A stretch of 64,000 nucleotides of DNA from Micromussa lordhowensis (Eukaryota; Cnidaria; Anthozoa; Scleractinia; Lobophylliidae). Shown one piece after another: positions 9,671-20,700 of the stretch; positions within the stretch are counted from its first letter, which is position 1; every line of letters starts with the position of its first letter. The stretch lies in assembly GCA_964020085.1 (NCBI GenBank), contig OZ026608.1, positions 14,813,979 to 14,877,978 of the forward strand, given 5' to 3'. The notes under the pieces were generated by a model. The model made no database searches, was not told the origin of the DNA, and saw nothing but the letters and a program-made list of their open reading frames with translations. Both the position numbers and the translations under genes were made by a program.

Positions 9671-12238
9671 GTATGGAAAGCCATAACTTTCTTATGTGTT
9701 TGTTTAGCGTTATGTTGTGTGGTTTCTTCATTATGTGTTGTGGTTACTACATTATGTTGAGTGGTTTCTTCATTATGTGTTGAAGTTACTACATTATGTT
9801 GTGTGGTTTCTTCATTATGTGTTGAAGTTACTACATTATGTTGTGTGGTTTCTTCATTATGTGTTGTGGTTACTACATTATGTTGTGTGGTTTCTTCATT
9901 ATGTGTTGAAGTTACTACATTATGTTGTGTGGTTTCTTCATTATGTGTTGAAGTTACTACATTATGTTGTGTGGTTTCTTCATTATGTGTTGTGGTTACT
10001 ACATTATGTTGAGTGGTTTCTTCATTATGTGTTGAAGTTACTACATTATGTTGTGTGGTTTCTTCATTATGTGTTGTGGTTACTACATTATGTTGAGTGG
10101 TTTCTTCATTATGTGTTGAAGTTACTACATTATGTTGTGTGGTTTCTTCATTATGTGTTGAAGTTACTACATTATGTTGTGTGGTTTCTTCATTATGTGT
10201 TGTGGTTACTACATTATGTTGTGTGGTTTCTTCATTATGTGTTGAAGTTACTACATTATGTTGTGTGGTTTCTTCATTATGTGTTGAAGTTACTACATTA
10301 TGTTGTGTGGTTTCTTCATTATGTGTTGTGGTTACTACATTATGTTGAGTGGTTTCTTCATTATGTGTTGAAGTTACTACATTATGTTGTGTGGTTTCTT
10401 CATTATGTGTTGAAGTTACTACATTATGTTGTGTGGTTTCTTCATTATGTGTTGTGGTTACTACATTATGTTGTGTGGTTTCTTCATTATGTGTTGAAGT
10501 TACTACATTATGTTGTGTGGTTTCTTCATTATGTGTTGAAGTTACTACATTATGTTGTGTGGTTTCTTCATTATGTGTTGAAGTTACTACATTATGTTGT
10601 GTGGCTTCTTCATTATGTGTTGAAGTCACTTCATTAGGTGTTGTGGTTTCTTCTTTATGTGTTGTAATGTACTCCTGATGTGACGTGGTTTTATCATGTT
10701 GTGGTGTATCAACTTCATTATGTGGTGTGGTTTTATCATGATGTTTTGAGGTTGTTTAGTTATTTTTTGTGCTCTTTTCATGATGTTATGTGGTTACGCT
10801 GTTATGTGGTCTGGTATCTTCTTTATGTGGTTTTATCATTACTTGATGTGGTTTCGTAATTACGTGATGTGGTTTCGTCTTTATGTCTTCTCAGCCTCAC
10901 TTTGCGATACCAAGCTCTAGTACCCAGGCTTACTCGCTATCACGAACTGTTTTTTTTTTTTTCCATCCTTTTCCAAGGCGATATTAAGGAGTGCAGAACT
11001 GCCATCCTTGTGTAATGTCGTTTCAGTTCTATTTAGTATCAACTTTTTGTTCCTCATTTCGCCGTGGCCGTATTTATGTGTATTTATTTAATAACGAATT
11101 ACATTATCGTATGAATAAACAGCGGGAGATGTCGTTCGAATTCCCCTCAAATCTCTCGACTGATGATCTTTCAAAACAGTTAATCATCGCTTGGATCATT
11201 CAAAAATTAATACAGGTCGTCAATTTTGTGACTTTCAGTGTCTTCTATTTTTTTTTTCACGGCAATCGAGTATGGCTGAACCTGTATGAGCGGACACTTT
11301 CGGGAAATGAGACTTCTATAATTACAAGTAGCTTCTATTTATGAAAACGTTAGTGCGAAAATTTTATGCCGAGTCCGTTATGTTCGGTCCGTATTTTATA
11401 CCCAGTCCGTAATGCTTCGTCCGCGTTTTATACCTGAGTCCGTGTTTTATACCCAGTCCGTAGTCCGTAGTCAGTAGTCCGTAGTCCACAGTGCATGTTT
11501 TATACTGACCGATTTCCGATTATGTACGAAGATCGATCTCTACTGGAAGCAGGCGATCGATTACAGATGTCCTAGCGGTATACCGAACGAGTCGGCTAAA
11601 AGAGGAAAAACACTCGTTTGCTCACTCGTCCAAATGATAAGTCGTATCGATTCCTGTATTTAGCCGCAATAGAATTGTCTGTTTCCTCCATTTAGTTGTC
11701 TTCAACCGCCGGCGAAGAGATGGAACTGGGTTCCATCTAAAACCCGGTCTAACCAGTTCGTGATAGCGAGTAAGCCTGGGTTCTAGAGCTTGGTATCGCA
11801 AAGTGAGGCTGAGAAGACATAAAGACGAAACCACATCACGTAATTACGAAACCACATCAAGTAATGATAAAACCACATAAAGAAGATACCAGACCACATA
11901 ACAGCGTAACCACATAACATCATGACAAGAGCACAAAAAATAACTAAACAACCTCAAAACATCATGATAAAACCACACCACATAATGAAGTTATTACACC
12001 ACAACATGATAAAACCACACCACATCAGGACTACATTACAACACATAAAGAAGAAACCACAACACCTAATAAAGTGACTTCAACACATAATGAAGAAGCC
12101 ACACAACATAATGTAGTAACTTCAACACATAATGAAGAAACCACACAACATAATGTAGTAACCACAACACATAATGAAGAAACCACACAACATAACGATA
12201 AACAAACACATAAGAAAGTTATGGCTCTCCATATCGTA
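9671..12238. mobile_element. Foldback element with minisatellite-bearing inverted arms
   Basis: The left arm (9671-10949) and right arm (11754-12238) are inverted repeats. Over the inner 200 or so bases, from the sequence ending CTATCACGAACTG back through TTATTTTTTGTGCTCTT, they differ at only one or two positions. The outer ends also match (CTTATGTGTTTGTTTA and its inverse near 12200). The length difference comes from the 42-bp minisatellite: about 22 units on the left against about 3 on the right. The 0.8-kb loop holds a poly-T tract, an unrecognised ORF (10991-11344) and a run of AGTCCGTAGTCC-like words at 11400-11500. No transposase is visible. Confidence 0.75.
9712..10635. repeat. 42-bp minisatellite, about 22 units, with a higher-order pattern
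   Basis: The unit contains GGTTTCTTCATTATGTGTTG, then AAGTT or TGGTT, then ACTACATTATGTTGTGT. Because 42 is divisible by three, long ORFs stay open on both strands (minus peptide unit TSTHNEETTQHNVV; plus unit with WFLHYVLKLLHYVV). The two unit types mostly alternate as two AAG-type then one TGG-type, a higher-order period of about 126 bp. I do not treat either ORF as a gene. Confidence 0.9.
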
Positions 12239-12239
12239 G

Positions 12240-13141
12240 TGTTGATTTAGATTCGCTATCCGGCTCGTATTGTATGTTAGAAGTTGTATTATCATATTGT
12301 AAACACCTAGCTCGTTAGAATGATATATAAGCAAGTGCATTTGAAAAGCTTTTTTTTTCGATTACATCCCGATTTACATCCCGATTACATCGTCGATTAC
12401 ATCGATGACGACGATTACGAAGCCAAGTGCAGAATAAACTACTGTTGGACCAAGTTATGTCACTTCCTTGACGTCCGTAGTGAAGACCATCGAAGTAGAT
12501 CCCCGTGTACCAGGAATTCGTGACGAGATTCCGTTCCCGCAGGCAAAGCAGTGCTCTCCAGAGTTAGATTCCCCCAGTTGTCAGTTCAAGTTTCCGTTCA
12601 GTCTGAAAATACAGCGTTTGCAGGAAAAACCTATCGTCACATTATCATTTCGAAGTTAATAAAGGTAAATTAACCCAACTGTAGACCTTCAGGGTGCCTT
12701 CCGGAAAATACTGTCTTTCTGTGCTGTCGTTAAAGAAAACTTTGGTAAACTATATATCATTATAAAGTTAATAAGCTAAAACCTGCTTACTGTAAAACCG
12801 CAACTTTTCAGGACTCGTTTTCAATAGAATTGTAAAACCCTGTAATCTCGCCTCTCATGACAAGTTTTCTAGTCTAAGTATGTTTAAATTTTCTGCGCGC
12901 CACTGGACACTACTTATAATGTTGCCATGCCCTGCACCTGGTTCCTCTCCAGTAACTGCCCTTGCAACCGATCTTAATTTTATCTGACTGCTTTTATTCT
13001 CACCTTGCTGTGCACTATAGGTAATTAATTAAATTTATTGTAATTTTATTAATTTTAGATTTCCTATCTCGCATGGTATACTTTCCCGTTTGCGCAATCC
13101 CTTTTGGTCTTTTTATTTCTACATTTGATTTACTATATATA
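12240..13141. other. No gene recognised
   Basis: Contains a poly-T tract followed by a few degenerate CGATTACATC words (12355-12420) and short unsupported ORFs. Otherwise it is unremarkable AT-rich sequence. Confidence 0.5.
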
Positions 13142-13273
13142 GAGGATATTACACGGTGGCGAGAAGATATTAATTTTATGTTCGAGTGGCAAGAACAGTA
13201 TTATAGTGTTTTTGCCACGAGAACATAAAATTCATATCTTTGAGCTAACGTGTAATGTTCTTTTTATTACATA
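13142..13273. repeat. Imperfect palindrome (hairpin MITE)
   Basis: The left arm TATTACACGG...ATTTTATGTTCGAGTGGCAA is inverted as TTGCCACGAGAACATAAAAT...CGTGTAATG. It is followed at 13290-13450 by a run of degenerate CCGAAGATTT words on the plus strand. Short ORFs on both strands there are by-products of that repeat. Confidence 0.65.
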
Positions 13274-13454
13274 GACACATTGATGACGGCGTTTTTGACG
13301 ATTTTCCGAAGATATTTGACCACTTTCCGAAGATTTCCGAAGATTCTCCAAAACTTGTCCAAGGGTCACAGGAACGTTGCCGAACACTTTCCGAAAATAT
13401 CCGAAGAGACACGTACCCAAAGATTTCCGAAGATTGCCGAAGACTTTCGAACAA

Positions 13455-14422
13455 GACCCGAAGATGTTTCGATCATACACCAACGAATTGAAGTACAATT
13501 AAGAAAGAAACTTGATATCAGTGAAATCATCGATATCCTCACTAGTGAGGATATGGAAAATATGCCACTCGTGTCCCGGATGTAGTTTCGTATGAATTTT
13601 ACGAGTGGTGTATTTTCCAGTAAAACACTCGTGTCTATATAACAAATGTAGATATTTAACTTATGAGACCAATTAAGCTGATAGATAAACTGTAAAACCC
13701 AAAAAACAACAAATATTTTGCCACTCGGAAGCCTTTAAACGCAAAACGTTTTTTTTTTTTTTTTTTCTTACCTGTCCTTTGCTAAGCTGCATTACTACCC
13801 TTTGTGTTACCGCGGACATCCCCAACTCACTGGACTATATCAGGCTAACAAAGCTACATTAAGTGTTTGAGGCTTTTTCGACATATATACTATTGAAACA
13901 AGCAGTTCGAAAGCGATTTTTTTTTCTTTTATGAATAGAAAGTTAAAACAAGGAAATAAATGTGGGGAACAATGATAAACACTTTTGGGGATAAAAGAAA
14001 CAGTGTAAAAGTTTCTCGAATTAAGGAAGTCGGAGTCGAGTGCGGATATTTAGACATCAAAACTAAACAAGTGGTTCATCAGCCTGTTTGTTTTAATAGA
14101 ATATGGAAAAACGCCCTTCAAAGCAGAGAAAAGGAGCGTCTGAAGAGGCTCTCATGTCAGATGTTAGCGATTAACTTCGATTGTAATTCCGCGGCAATGA
14201 ACTTGTGTGTTAGAAGTGGGCAGTGATTTGCGCCTGCGAAATTGCAAGACGCAAGGAATAAACAAAAGGAGCGAAATGCGAGAGCCGCGAAACTAGCCTG
14301 TGCGTCTCTGTAAAACGAAGATGCGGGCGGTCGACGGCGAACGGCGGACTGGGGACGAAAAAAACAAACAATAAAAAGTAGAAATAAAAATAAACAAATA
14401 TTAAAACTGCAATAAAATAATT
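13455..14422. other. No gene recognised
   Basis: Contains inverted words TATCCTCACTAGTGAGGATA near 13540, CCACTCGTG repeats, and a long poly-T run (13749-13766). An 88-codon plus-strand ORF at 13960-14226 has a mixed, protein-like composition, but I recognise no domain and it has no visible gene structure. Confidence 0.4.
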
Positions 14423-14423
14423 A

Positions 14424-14957
14424 CAGCAGAACCCCGGTAAGTCGAACTCGGATAACTCGACTGACTAAAGCCCATTTCCCTTGGATTTGACCCCAGTTTT
14501 CAATCATTTTAACTTGGTTAACTTGAACTCGGATAACTCGAATTCCCCGCTAACTCGAACTAAATTCCGTTTCCCTTGATCAAAATGTACCCGATAACTC
14601 AAATTCTGGTTCGCGTAACTCACCACGGATGTCATCCCATCAGCTTTTCTTGTCGTGTTATTGATAAAAACACTCAAAACTAACTCCACAGCAATTTGAT
14701 TTTAATTAGTGCAACCGACCGTTTACATATTTGACAGTCATTTCCCGATCTTATGAGTCATACAAGATGCGGTGCCTTTAGATTTCACGAAGAGTTTTAT
14801 TTGCAGCGTATTGTATACTGAAGCGCTGAAAAATCAGTAAACTATCGATTATTAACATGGCAAGTTGGATATTCAATCGACCCCGATAATTCGAACCCCC
14901 GCTAACGATGTTTTTCGTTTCCCTTCAGAGTTCGAGTTACGAGTTCGAGTTCTAATG
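14424..14957. mobile_element. Probable non-autonomous element with GTCGAACTCGGATAACTCGA motif
   Basis: The left end CAGCAGAACCCCGGTAAGTC and repeated words GATAACTCGA/TAACTCGAACT resemble the TIR region of pogo/Tigger-type elements. Related words reappear inverted near the right end (GAGTTCGAGTTACGAGTTCG). The right terminus is not a clean inverse of the left, so the boundary is uncertain. Confidence 0.4.
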
Positions 14958-14960
14958 TAA

Positions 14961-15812
14961 GGCCCCGTTTACACGGGTCCGGACCAATTTTTGCACGGAC
15001 AAAAACTTGCACGGTTCCACCTTGCGTTTACACGGGACCGGCGGAACTGGACGAATTTGCAAGTTTGGGACCTGAAAAAAGCAGGTCAACTTTTTGACCG
15101 GCACAGTTCCATTTTTCGCACGGACTCGTGTAAACAGTCGAACCGTGCAAATTTTTGGGTGTCAGATAGCGCGGTTCAGGCCTGGAATCTAGTTAGGTTT
15201 TGCCTGGCTGCGTAGCAAAAACTGAAACATTTTTGTTACATTTTGACCCTGGTTTGTTACGTTTTGTTAAATTTACGGCAAAAGAAACAAACAAAAGCAA
15301 ATTACAGATATGAGGAGACGAGCGGCAGCAGCATGCATCACTATTTTAGCCGGATTAGCAGGGCTTTTGCTGTACACATTGGGGAATTTCTCTTTGTCGT
15401 CATCAGGGTACTTTTCCAAAAACATTTTGGTGACGTCTTCGTACTTGCTTCTGACCGATTCCCAATCAACGCCTTCCCCCGCTTTTCCTGCTTTGTAGTC
15501 TATAACTACATGTAGCAATAAATTAATTTCTTCATCAGACCACATAAAGTTTTTGTCTGCCGCTGCCGCCATGTTTGATTTGCCGCGTACTGCAAGGGCT
15601 GCAACATGATTGGTTTAAAGCATTAGCGATAACCAATCACAACAGAGCCGTAAAAAAGCCATTCAAATGCCGCGACTGGTCTAAAATTTGCACGGATCCG
15701 TGTAAACACCACTGCAATCTGTAACAGAATTTGCACAGATCCATGTAAACAGGCGGTCCGGGAACAAAATTCGTCCGTGCAAAAATTCGGCTTGACCCGT
15801 GTAAACGGAGCC
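14961..15812 (-). mobile_element. PIF/Harbinger-type element with TAA target duplication
   Basis: The TIRs are GGCCCCGTTTACACGGGTC at the left and its near inverse GACCCGTGTAAACGGAGCC at the right. The element is flanked by TAA on both sides (14958-14960 and 15813-15815), the 3-bp duplication expected of this superfamily. Inside on the minus strand is a remnant of the Myb/SANT (MADF)-like accessory protein. No DDE transposase is present. Confidence 0.75.
15273..15572 (-). pseudogene. Remnant of Harbinger Myb/SANT-like accessory protein
   Basis: A 99-codon ORF with the pattern of a trihelix/MADF-type DNA-binding domain as found in the second protein of PIF/Harbinger transposons: WSDEEINLLLHVVIDYKA, then VDWESVRSKYEDVTKMFLEK and KFPNVYSK. 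It stops soon after the domain and the last 20 residues are unlikely to be native. It sits wholly inside the TIR element at 14961-15812. It could still produce a short DNA-binding protein, but I infer a truncated relic. Confidence 0.6.
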
Positions 15813-15839
15813 TAAATAACATACATGTAATTCAAAATG

Positions 15840-17770
15840 ACACTACTATTTGATAATAAAAACTAACGGTAAAAAACTACGACGTTTCGAAGTCTCCATG
15901 ACTTCATTATCAAGTAGAATGTTAAAACTGATGTAAAATTGTAGCTCAGAAAATATATACAAATAAAATGTGATAAAACTCATAGAATAATGAGCGTTCA
16001 TTGTTGTTGGTGTTTAAACGTGTCAGTTCGTGCAGTATATGTTTAAATAAATACTTTTGCACGTATTGAGTCAGACTGCGTGTTTAACTTTGGTTTTCGT
16101 TCGCGAATGAATAACATTTCGTGAATTAGGCAGTCCATTTTCCCGCAACATTTCTTGAGAACAGAGAACATTTCCTCTAGGCTAGTGGACGCTGCGCCGT
16201 GGGCTTCTTTCAGATGCTTGCCAATGACAGAGGCTTTATGTTCTTCTATGCGTTGATGAAGATGACGTGTGGTATAACCGATATAATCCGCATCGCACGA
16301 ATCACATTTGAAAATGTAAACAACGCATTGGTGGTTAATCAACGCGGGCTTCTCTTCTTGTATCTTGAGCTTTTCCTCGATCTTACGACTCGTGAAAACT
16401 GGTTGTAGGTCAGTTCCGATTTTCCGGCCAAGATCTTTCAGCTGATGTCTTACTGTGTCGGCCGATTTTTGGTCTTTAAATGGCAAAGTTATTCTGACTG
16501 GTTTTGGTGTAGTCGTGTCAGTTTCAGTTGGAATTTTATGACGGCTTTGGATCGTAAGACTCGTGTGTCTGGCGATAGCTGAGTTGACGAGTTTCACTGG
16601 GTACTTAAGCTTGGTAAACATCTGTTTGAGATGTTGGCATTCCCTCGTAAAAGATTCTTCCGTTGATGACAGGCGGTAAGCTCGGTTCAGCATTGTATTC
16701 AGCAGAGATCTTTTGTACCGCTGATCGACATGGCTCTGGTAATGTAAGAGCAGTCCTGTATCAGTTGGTTTACGATATACGCTTGTTGTCAGGTAGCAAC
16801 CGCTTTTCTCGATCATCATACCGAGGAATGGAAGCTTGTTGTTTTCAGCAATTTCCATTGTGAACTGTATAGCAGGATGGCATTCATTCAGTGTTGCAAG
16901 GAAGGCTGTTGCGGCTTGAATATTCGGCATCGTGGCTAATGTGTCGTCGACGTACCTTTTATAGAAACTTGGTAACTTGTTGTTGCGATCCAGTTTTTCT
17001 TCAATGGAGCACAGGAAAACGTTTGCCATAAGGGGTCCCAGGGGCGAGCCCATGGCCACACCGTCCACCTGCTCATAAAGTTGACCATCGAACTGAAATA
17101 GCTGATCTTTGGTTGCTATTCTTAAAAGTTCGGTAAGGCCTGTCTTTGTGAGGTTGAGATCATGCGTTTCATTAAACCAGTTGTTTTTAAAGGCTTTCTC
17201 GGCGACGATCTCAATAGTCTCGTCGAGTGGCACGTTGGTAAATAAAGCACAGACGTCATAGGACACAAGAATGTCATCGGGTTGAATGATGTTTCTCTTA
17301 TCTCTTCGGCAAAGGAGAAGATGTCGCAAATAGTGTGTTGATTTAGAGAAAGGGTCTTAAGTTTCTCTTCAAGCCACTTGGCTAGGGCGAAGTTGTAGGT
17401 CCCAGTCGATGATAGTATCGGTCGCATTGATAGTTGCTGTTTGTGGGTCTTTGGAAGGCCATAAAGGTGAGCAAGACGGGAACCTTTACGACAAACTGTG
17501 TCAGCAATCGGCTTTGGCAGGATTTTTCTGACGACGACCTCGAGCTGTTTTTCTTTTTGTAGTAAGGGATGGTAGTGTTTAGGAGGCCGACCGCGTGTTT
17601 TCGGTCTTTCTGTGTTAATAGGGGTGAACTTCGTTATGTCCGGCTTTGATGGAAGCATCATTTAGTAGACGGATGTACTCTGTCTTGTCCATTACTACTA
17701 CACCAGATCCTTTGTCGGGTTTTGTAATGACGATGTCTTTCCTTCGTTTAAGCTGATTTACGGCTGATTA
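15840..17770 (-). mobile_element. Penelope-like retroelement (PLE), copy 1, 5'-truncated
   Basis: Read on the minus strand, the order is an RT motif with KPDKGSGVVVMDKTEY (17670-17740), the fingers/palm region, the YVDD catalytic box, and a C-terminal GIY-YIG endonuclease. The 3' end at 15840-15925 contains GACTTCGAAACGTC, a terminal motif resembling that of the PLE copies near 40.2, 42.5 and 54.9 kb. The N-terminus is missing beyond about 17765. Confidence 0.85.
16043..17765 (-). pseudogene. PLE reverse transcriptase-GIY-YIG polyprotein, frameshifted
   Basis: The main open part (16043-17329) covers RT motifs LVSYDVCALFTNVPL (motif A), GVAMGSPLGPLMANVFL (motif B) and FYKRYVDDTLA (motif C, YVDD), then LPFLGMMIE, VYRKPTDTG and a C-terminal endonuclease VVYIFKCDSCDADYIGYTT...RIEEHK. 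Upstream residues (GLPKTHK, SMRPILSSTGT) continue in a different frame at 17330-17661. The first RT motif (about 17665-17760) is in yet another frame. At least two frameshifts and the missing 5' end make it non-functional as it stands. PLE RTs prime at chromosomal ends or nicks made by the GIY-YIG nuclease. This copy belongs to a different PLE lineage from those at 40-43.6 kb, judging by the endonuclease sequence. Confidence 0.85.
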
Positions 17771-18119
17771 CACTACTATTAGTCGAAATATCTTCGGATC
17801 GCTGTCGGAAAATGTTTGGAAAGTTTCGAAAACTGCAAAAATGGTCATATTTTTGAGCTAATAATCACTAAAGTATGGGCGGATCTAGAATTTCTACAAA
17901 GTAGAAGTTATGTGTAAGATGAAGACGACCGGCCAGCACGACTTAGACGATTCGTGAAATTTGCCGTTCTCTTTCATTCACACGTCTCATGAGAGGCACT
18001 TTGTGTTATTAGGAGGAATTTTTTTGTAGAATTGAGTCGTTATACTTGCTATAGCAAATTTTAGAACTTATAGGTCTGTATGGTTTCCGTTATTGTCCCC
18101 ATGTCGCTTCCCAGAGTTT

Positions 18120-18600
18120 GACGCCTCTGTAATTTGCCATGTGCTTATACTTTGTTTAGGCGGCTCCTTTCTATTGCAAGATATGTTTCAAAGTCTCTGA
18201 GTATTGGCTTTCGAGAAACAAAGATGGAATATTCCTTGAACATGTTGCTAGCTTGTCTTCTATATTGAGAGGCCGCGTCTGGCTGTTTGATTAGAACTGT
18301 TTGCAAGTGCAATATGTTGCTTCTTATCGCGGATATAATATTTATCTTTGTCCGGTTAACAATATAGAAGGCAAGTTAGCTGCATGTTGTCGTGTGTCAA
18401 ACACGACATCAAGCCTGTTACACTGAACTCCTCTCGTAATGCCATAGAGAGGATGTGAACAGTTACATCACCAAAAGAGAGCTGGCCAGCCTTTAAATTC
18501 TGCACAAGGACTATGATAGCATCTATTACTGCAGCAGTGTTTTGAGAAATTTGTTTAATTCTTTCCACATTCCTCTGCAGCAATGACACCAGTGTAACTG
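18120..18600 (-). pseudogene. Possible decayed coding remnant, unrecognised
   Basis: On the minus strand, 18356-18604 reads KVTVTLVSLLQRNVERIKQI followed by a further 65 or so codons with protein-like composition. After a frame break, 18150-18350 gives another plausible stretch (about IRSNILHLQTVLIKQPDAA and FVSRKPILRDFETYLAIERS). I recognise no family. The break could be a frameshift or an unseen intron. The upstream part overlaps the 170-bp tandem duplication, which would disrupt it. Confidence 0.3.
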
Positions 18601-18901
18601 TAACCTTCGCCCTTAAGCCATTACTGTGTTTCGGCCAAATTGTAACCTGTCAACTTTCAAGATGATCGTTCGCCTAGCGGTGTTCATGCACTTGCTTCTT
18701 CTAGGTCATGATGCCTGTAGCTTATTGCTTTTTTCCACATTCCTCTGCAGCAATGACACCAGTGTAACTGTAACCTTCGCCCTTGAGCCATTACTGTGTT
18801 TCGGCCAAATTGTAACCTGTCAACTTTCAAGATGATCGTTCGCCTAGCGGTGTTCATGCACTTGCTTCTTCTGGGTCATGATGCCTGTAGCTTATTGCTT
18901 T
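18562..18901. repeat. Recent tandem duplication, 2 x 170 bp
   Basis: 18562-18731 and 18732-18901 are almost identical; I see two substitutions (CCCTTAAGCC/CCCTTGAGCC and TCTAGGTC/TCTGGGTC). The high identity points to a recent event. Between 18902 and 19340 there is only a short antisense protein-like stretch (near 18960-19100, YQGHPFYEKPGFKKI) that I cannot place. Confidence 0.9.
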
Positions 18902-19341
18902 TTAGCGAGTCATGGAATTTATCATTTAACTGAGGTGTCTTCTCAATTCGTTCTTCCTTAAAAGCTGCATAGCATTTTTCGCATTCTTTAGGCCAGCAGT
19001 GATGTCTCTTGGTGCTGCCTTTGTAGTTGAAATTTTCTTAAACCCTGGCTTCTCATAGAAAGGGTGTCCTTGGTATTCGAAGCTGACAAGACAGGTTGGC
19101 AAGAGACTGTTGGCTCACCGATTTTTGATTGATGTGTTCAAATAATGTTAAAGAAATATGTTAAAAAACTTCGCATAAGCTGTGTTTTTCTTAATTATAT
19201 TCAGGCTTGAACTTGCCACGTTATAAAATCTTTTTTTGTGACTTATTCAGAATTTCATTTCACGCTTGGTAATTCTACTAAGCTGAAATTTTGGACAATG
19301 ATCAATATATATATATTATCAATATATAGAAATTTGTTGTT

Positions 19342-19748
19342 TTAGATTTTCATTTTTTTTTTTTGGTTTTTGGCGGGAAAATGACGTCGCAAAGATGGGG
19401 TTGAAATTTTAATTTTTCATTTGAGACATTGAATGGTCTCTGATGAAAGAAGGCACTCGAATAAGATTAAAACAAAAAAAATTACCAAATGTCATTTCAA
19501 TCAAAAGATAGAGCTGTTACAATCTCGCAATTCGTTACTAAAAATAGCATTAATCCAAATTTTATTTTATTATATCTCCGGACTAAATCAAGATATCGTA
19601 GTTAGTTTTTCGGTTTTGAGCTCGTTTCAGGTCACTCTTTCAGCAGAGGCTATCAAATGTCTCAAAATCAGATAAATTCAAAAATTTGACTTATAACTTA
19701 TGGCGTCACTTTCCCGCCAAAAATAACAAAAACTGAAAATCTGAAACG
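19342..19748. mobile_element. MITE-like element with long TIRs
   Basis: The left end AGATTTTCA(T)n...TTTTTGGCGGGAAAATGACG is inverted at the right as CGTCACTTTCCCGCCAAAAA...TGAAAATCT. There is no coding content. 19750-20690 holds nothing I can name. Confidence 0.5.
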
Positions 19749-20700
19749 ATAGAACCATACACCATAAAATTATCTTTTATAATCTAAAATGTTAGGTTAA
19801 TTGGATAAAAACTGCCAGAGATCTTTTGTAACGAAACTTTGGCCCGATTTCAATCAACAATTTCCAAGCGTGTTTGCTAAAGTTCTCATGCCACGTGATC
19901 ACTATAACTTTCAGCAGGTGTGCCATGCGCTGATTACTGAGAATCACCAGAAGTCAATAAAAGCCTTAGATAGTTCGTACCATGCATTTATTGTTTTACT
20001 CTTATCCACAAGAGAGGAAGCTTCCTGCCCAATAGAATGAGTCCACAAGACGGGGGTAGCTACCTCAGATCCTATCATGAATTTTCCAACTCAGCAAGAC
20101 TTGGGCTTTTCCAAATAAAAAACAGCACGAATCTCTATAATTACTTCTCCGAAGTGCTGCCAAGTTCAAATTGACAAGAAATATAAGCAAAATAATAATA
20201 ATAATTCCAAAGTGACAGCATTTCTTTTGCTTGGTACCTTTCGTAAGATAGTTACCCACTTGGGCTTCATCTCCACGATTAACAGTCAGAACTGCCTCAT
20301 ACTACAGCATAATAGAAGGCAAAATGTTTTTTATCCCGAACGAAATATTGATAAGTGGCGTACAAACCACAAACGACATCTCGAAGCGCCATTCATAACT
20401 TTTAATTAAAAATATATATAATAAAACCAGTGAAATTAAAATAACAAACAGGACAAACTTAATTGTATGGCAGTTTATTTATCTAATCAAACAGTCTAGT
20501 ACAGACAAAGTACTTCTCTAGACCTCTGGGCATGCAAAGAAACCCTGGCACATGCATGTACCATGCTGTTTATAGCTTATAGGCTTTCCCAGAGTCTGCC
20601 CTGTTTTTAAAATATCAGTTCTTGCTTAAATTTAGTGTGTATATTAATAAAGGGAATAAACTCTACTGCGTTTCAGTCTTAGAAAAGTGTTAAAGTTAAG

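Noticed and set aside
9652..10637. Long ORFs on both strands (325 and 306 codons) encoding 14-residue repeats
   Set aside because: They are by-products of a 42-bp tandem repeat, whose length is divisible by three. Both strands are open, and the array sits in a foldback transposon arm.
16199..16863. Plus-strand ORFs within the PLE
   Set aside because: Shadows of the minus-strand RT/GIY-YIG reading frame.
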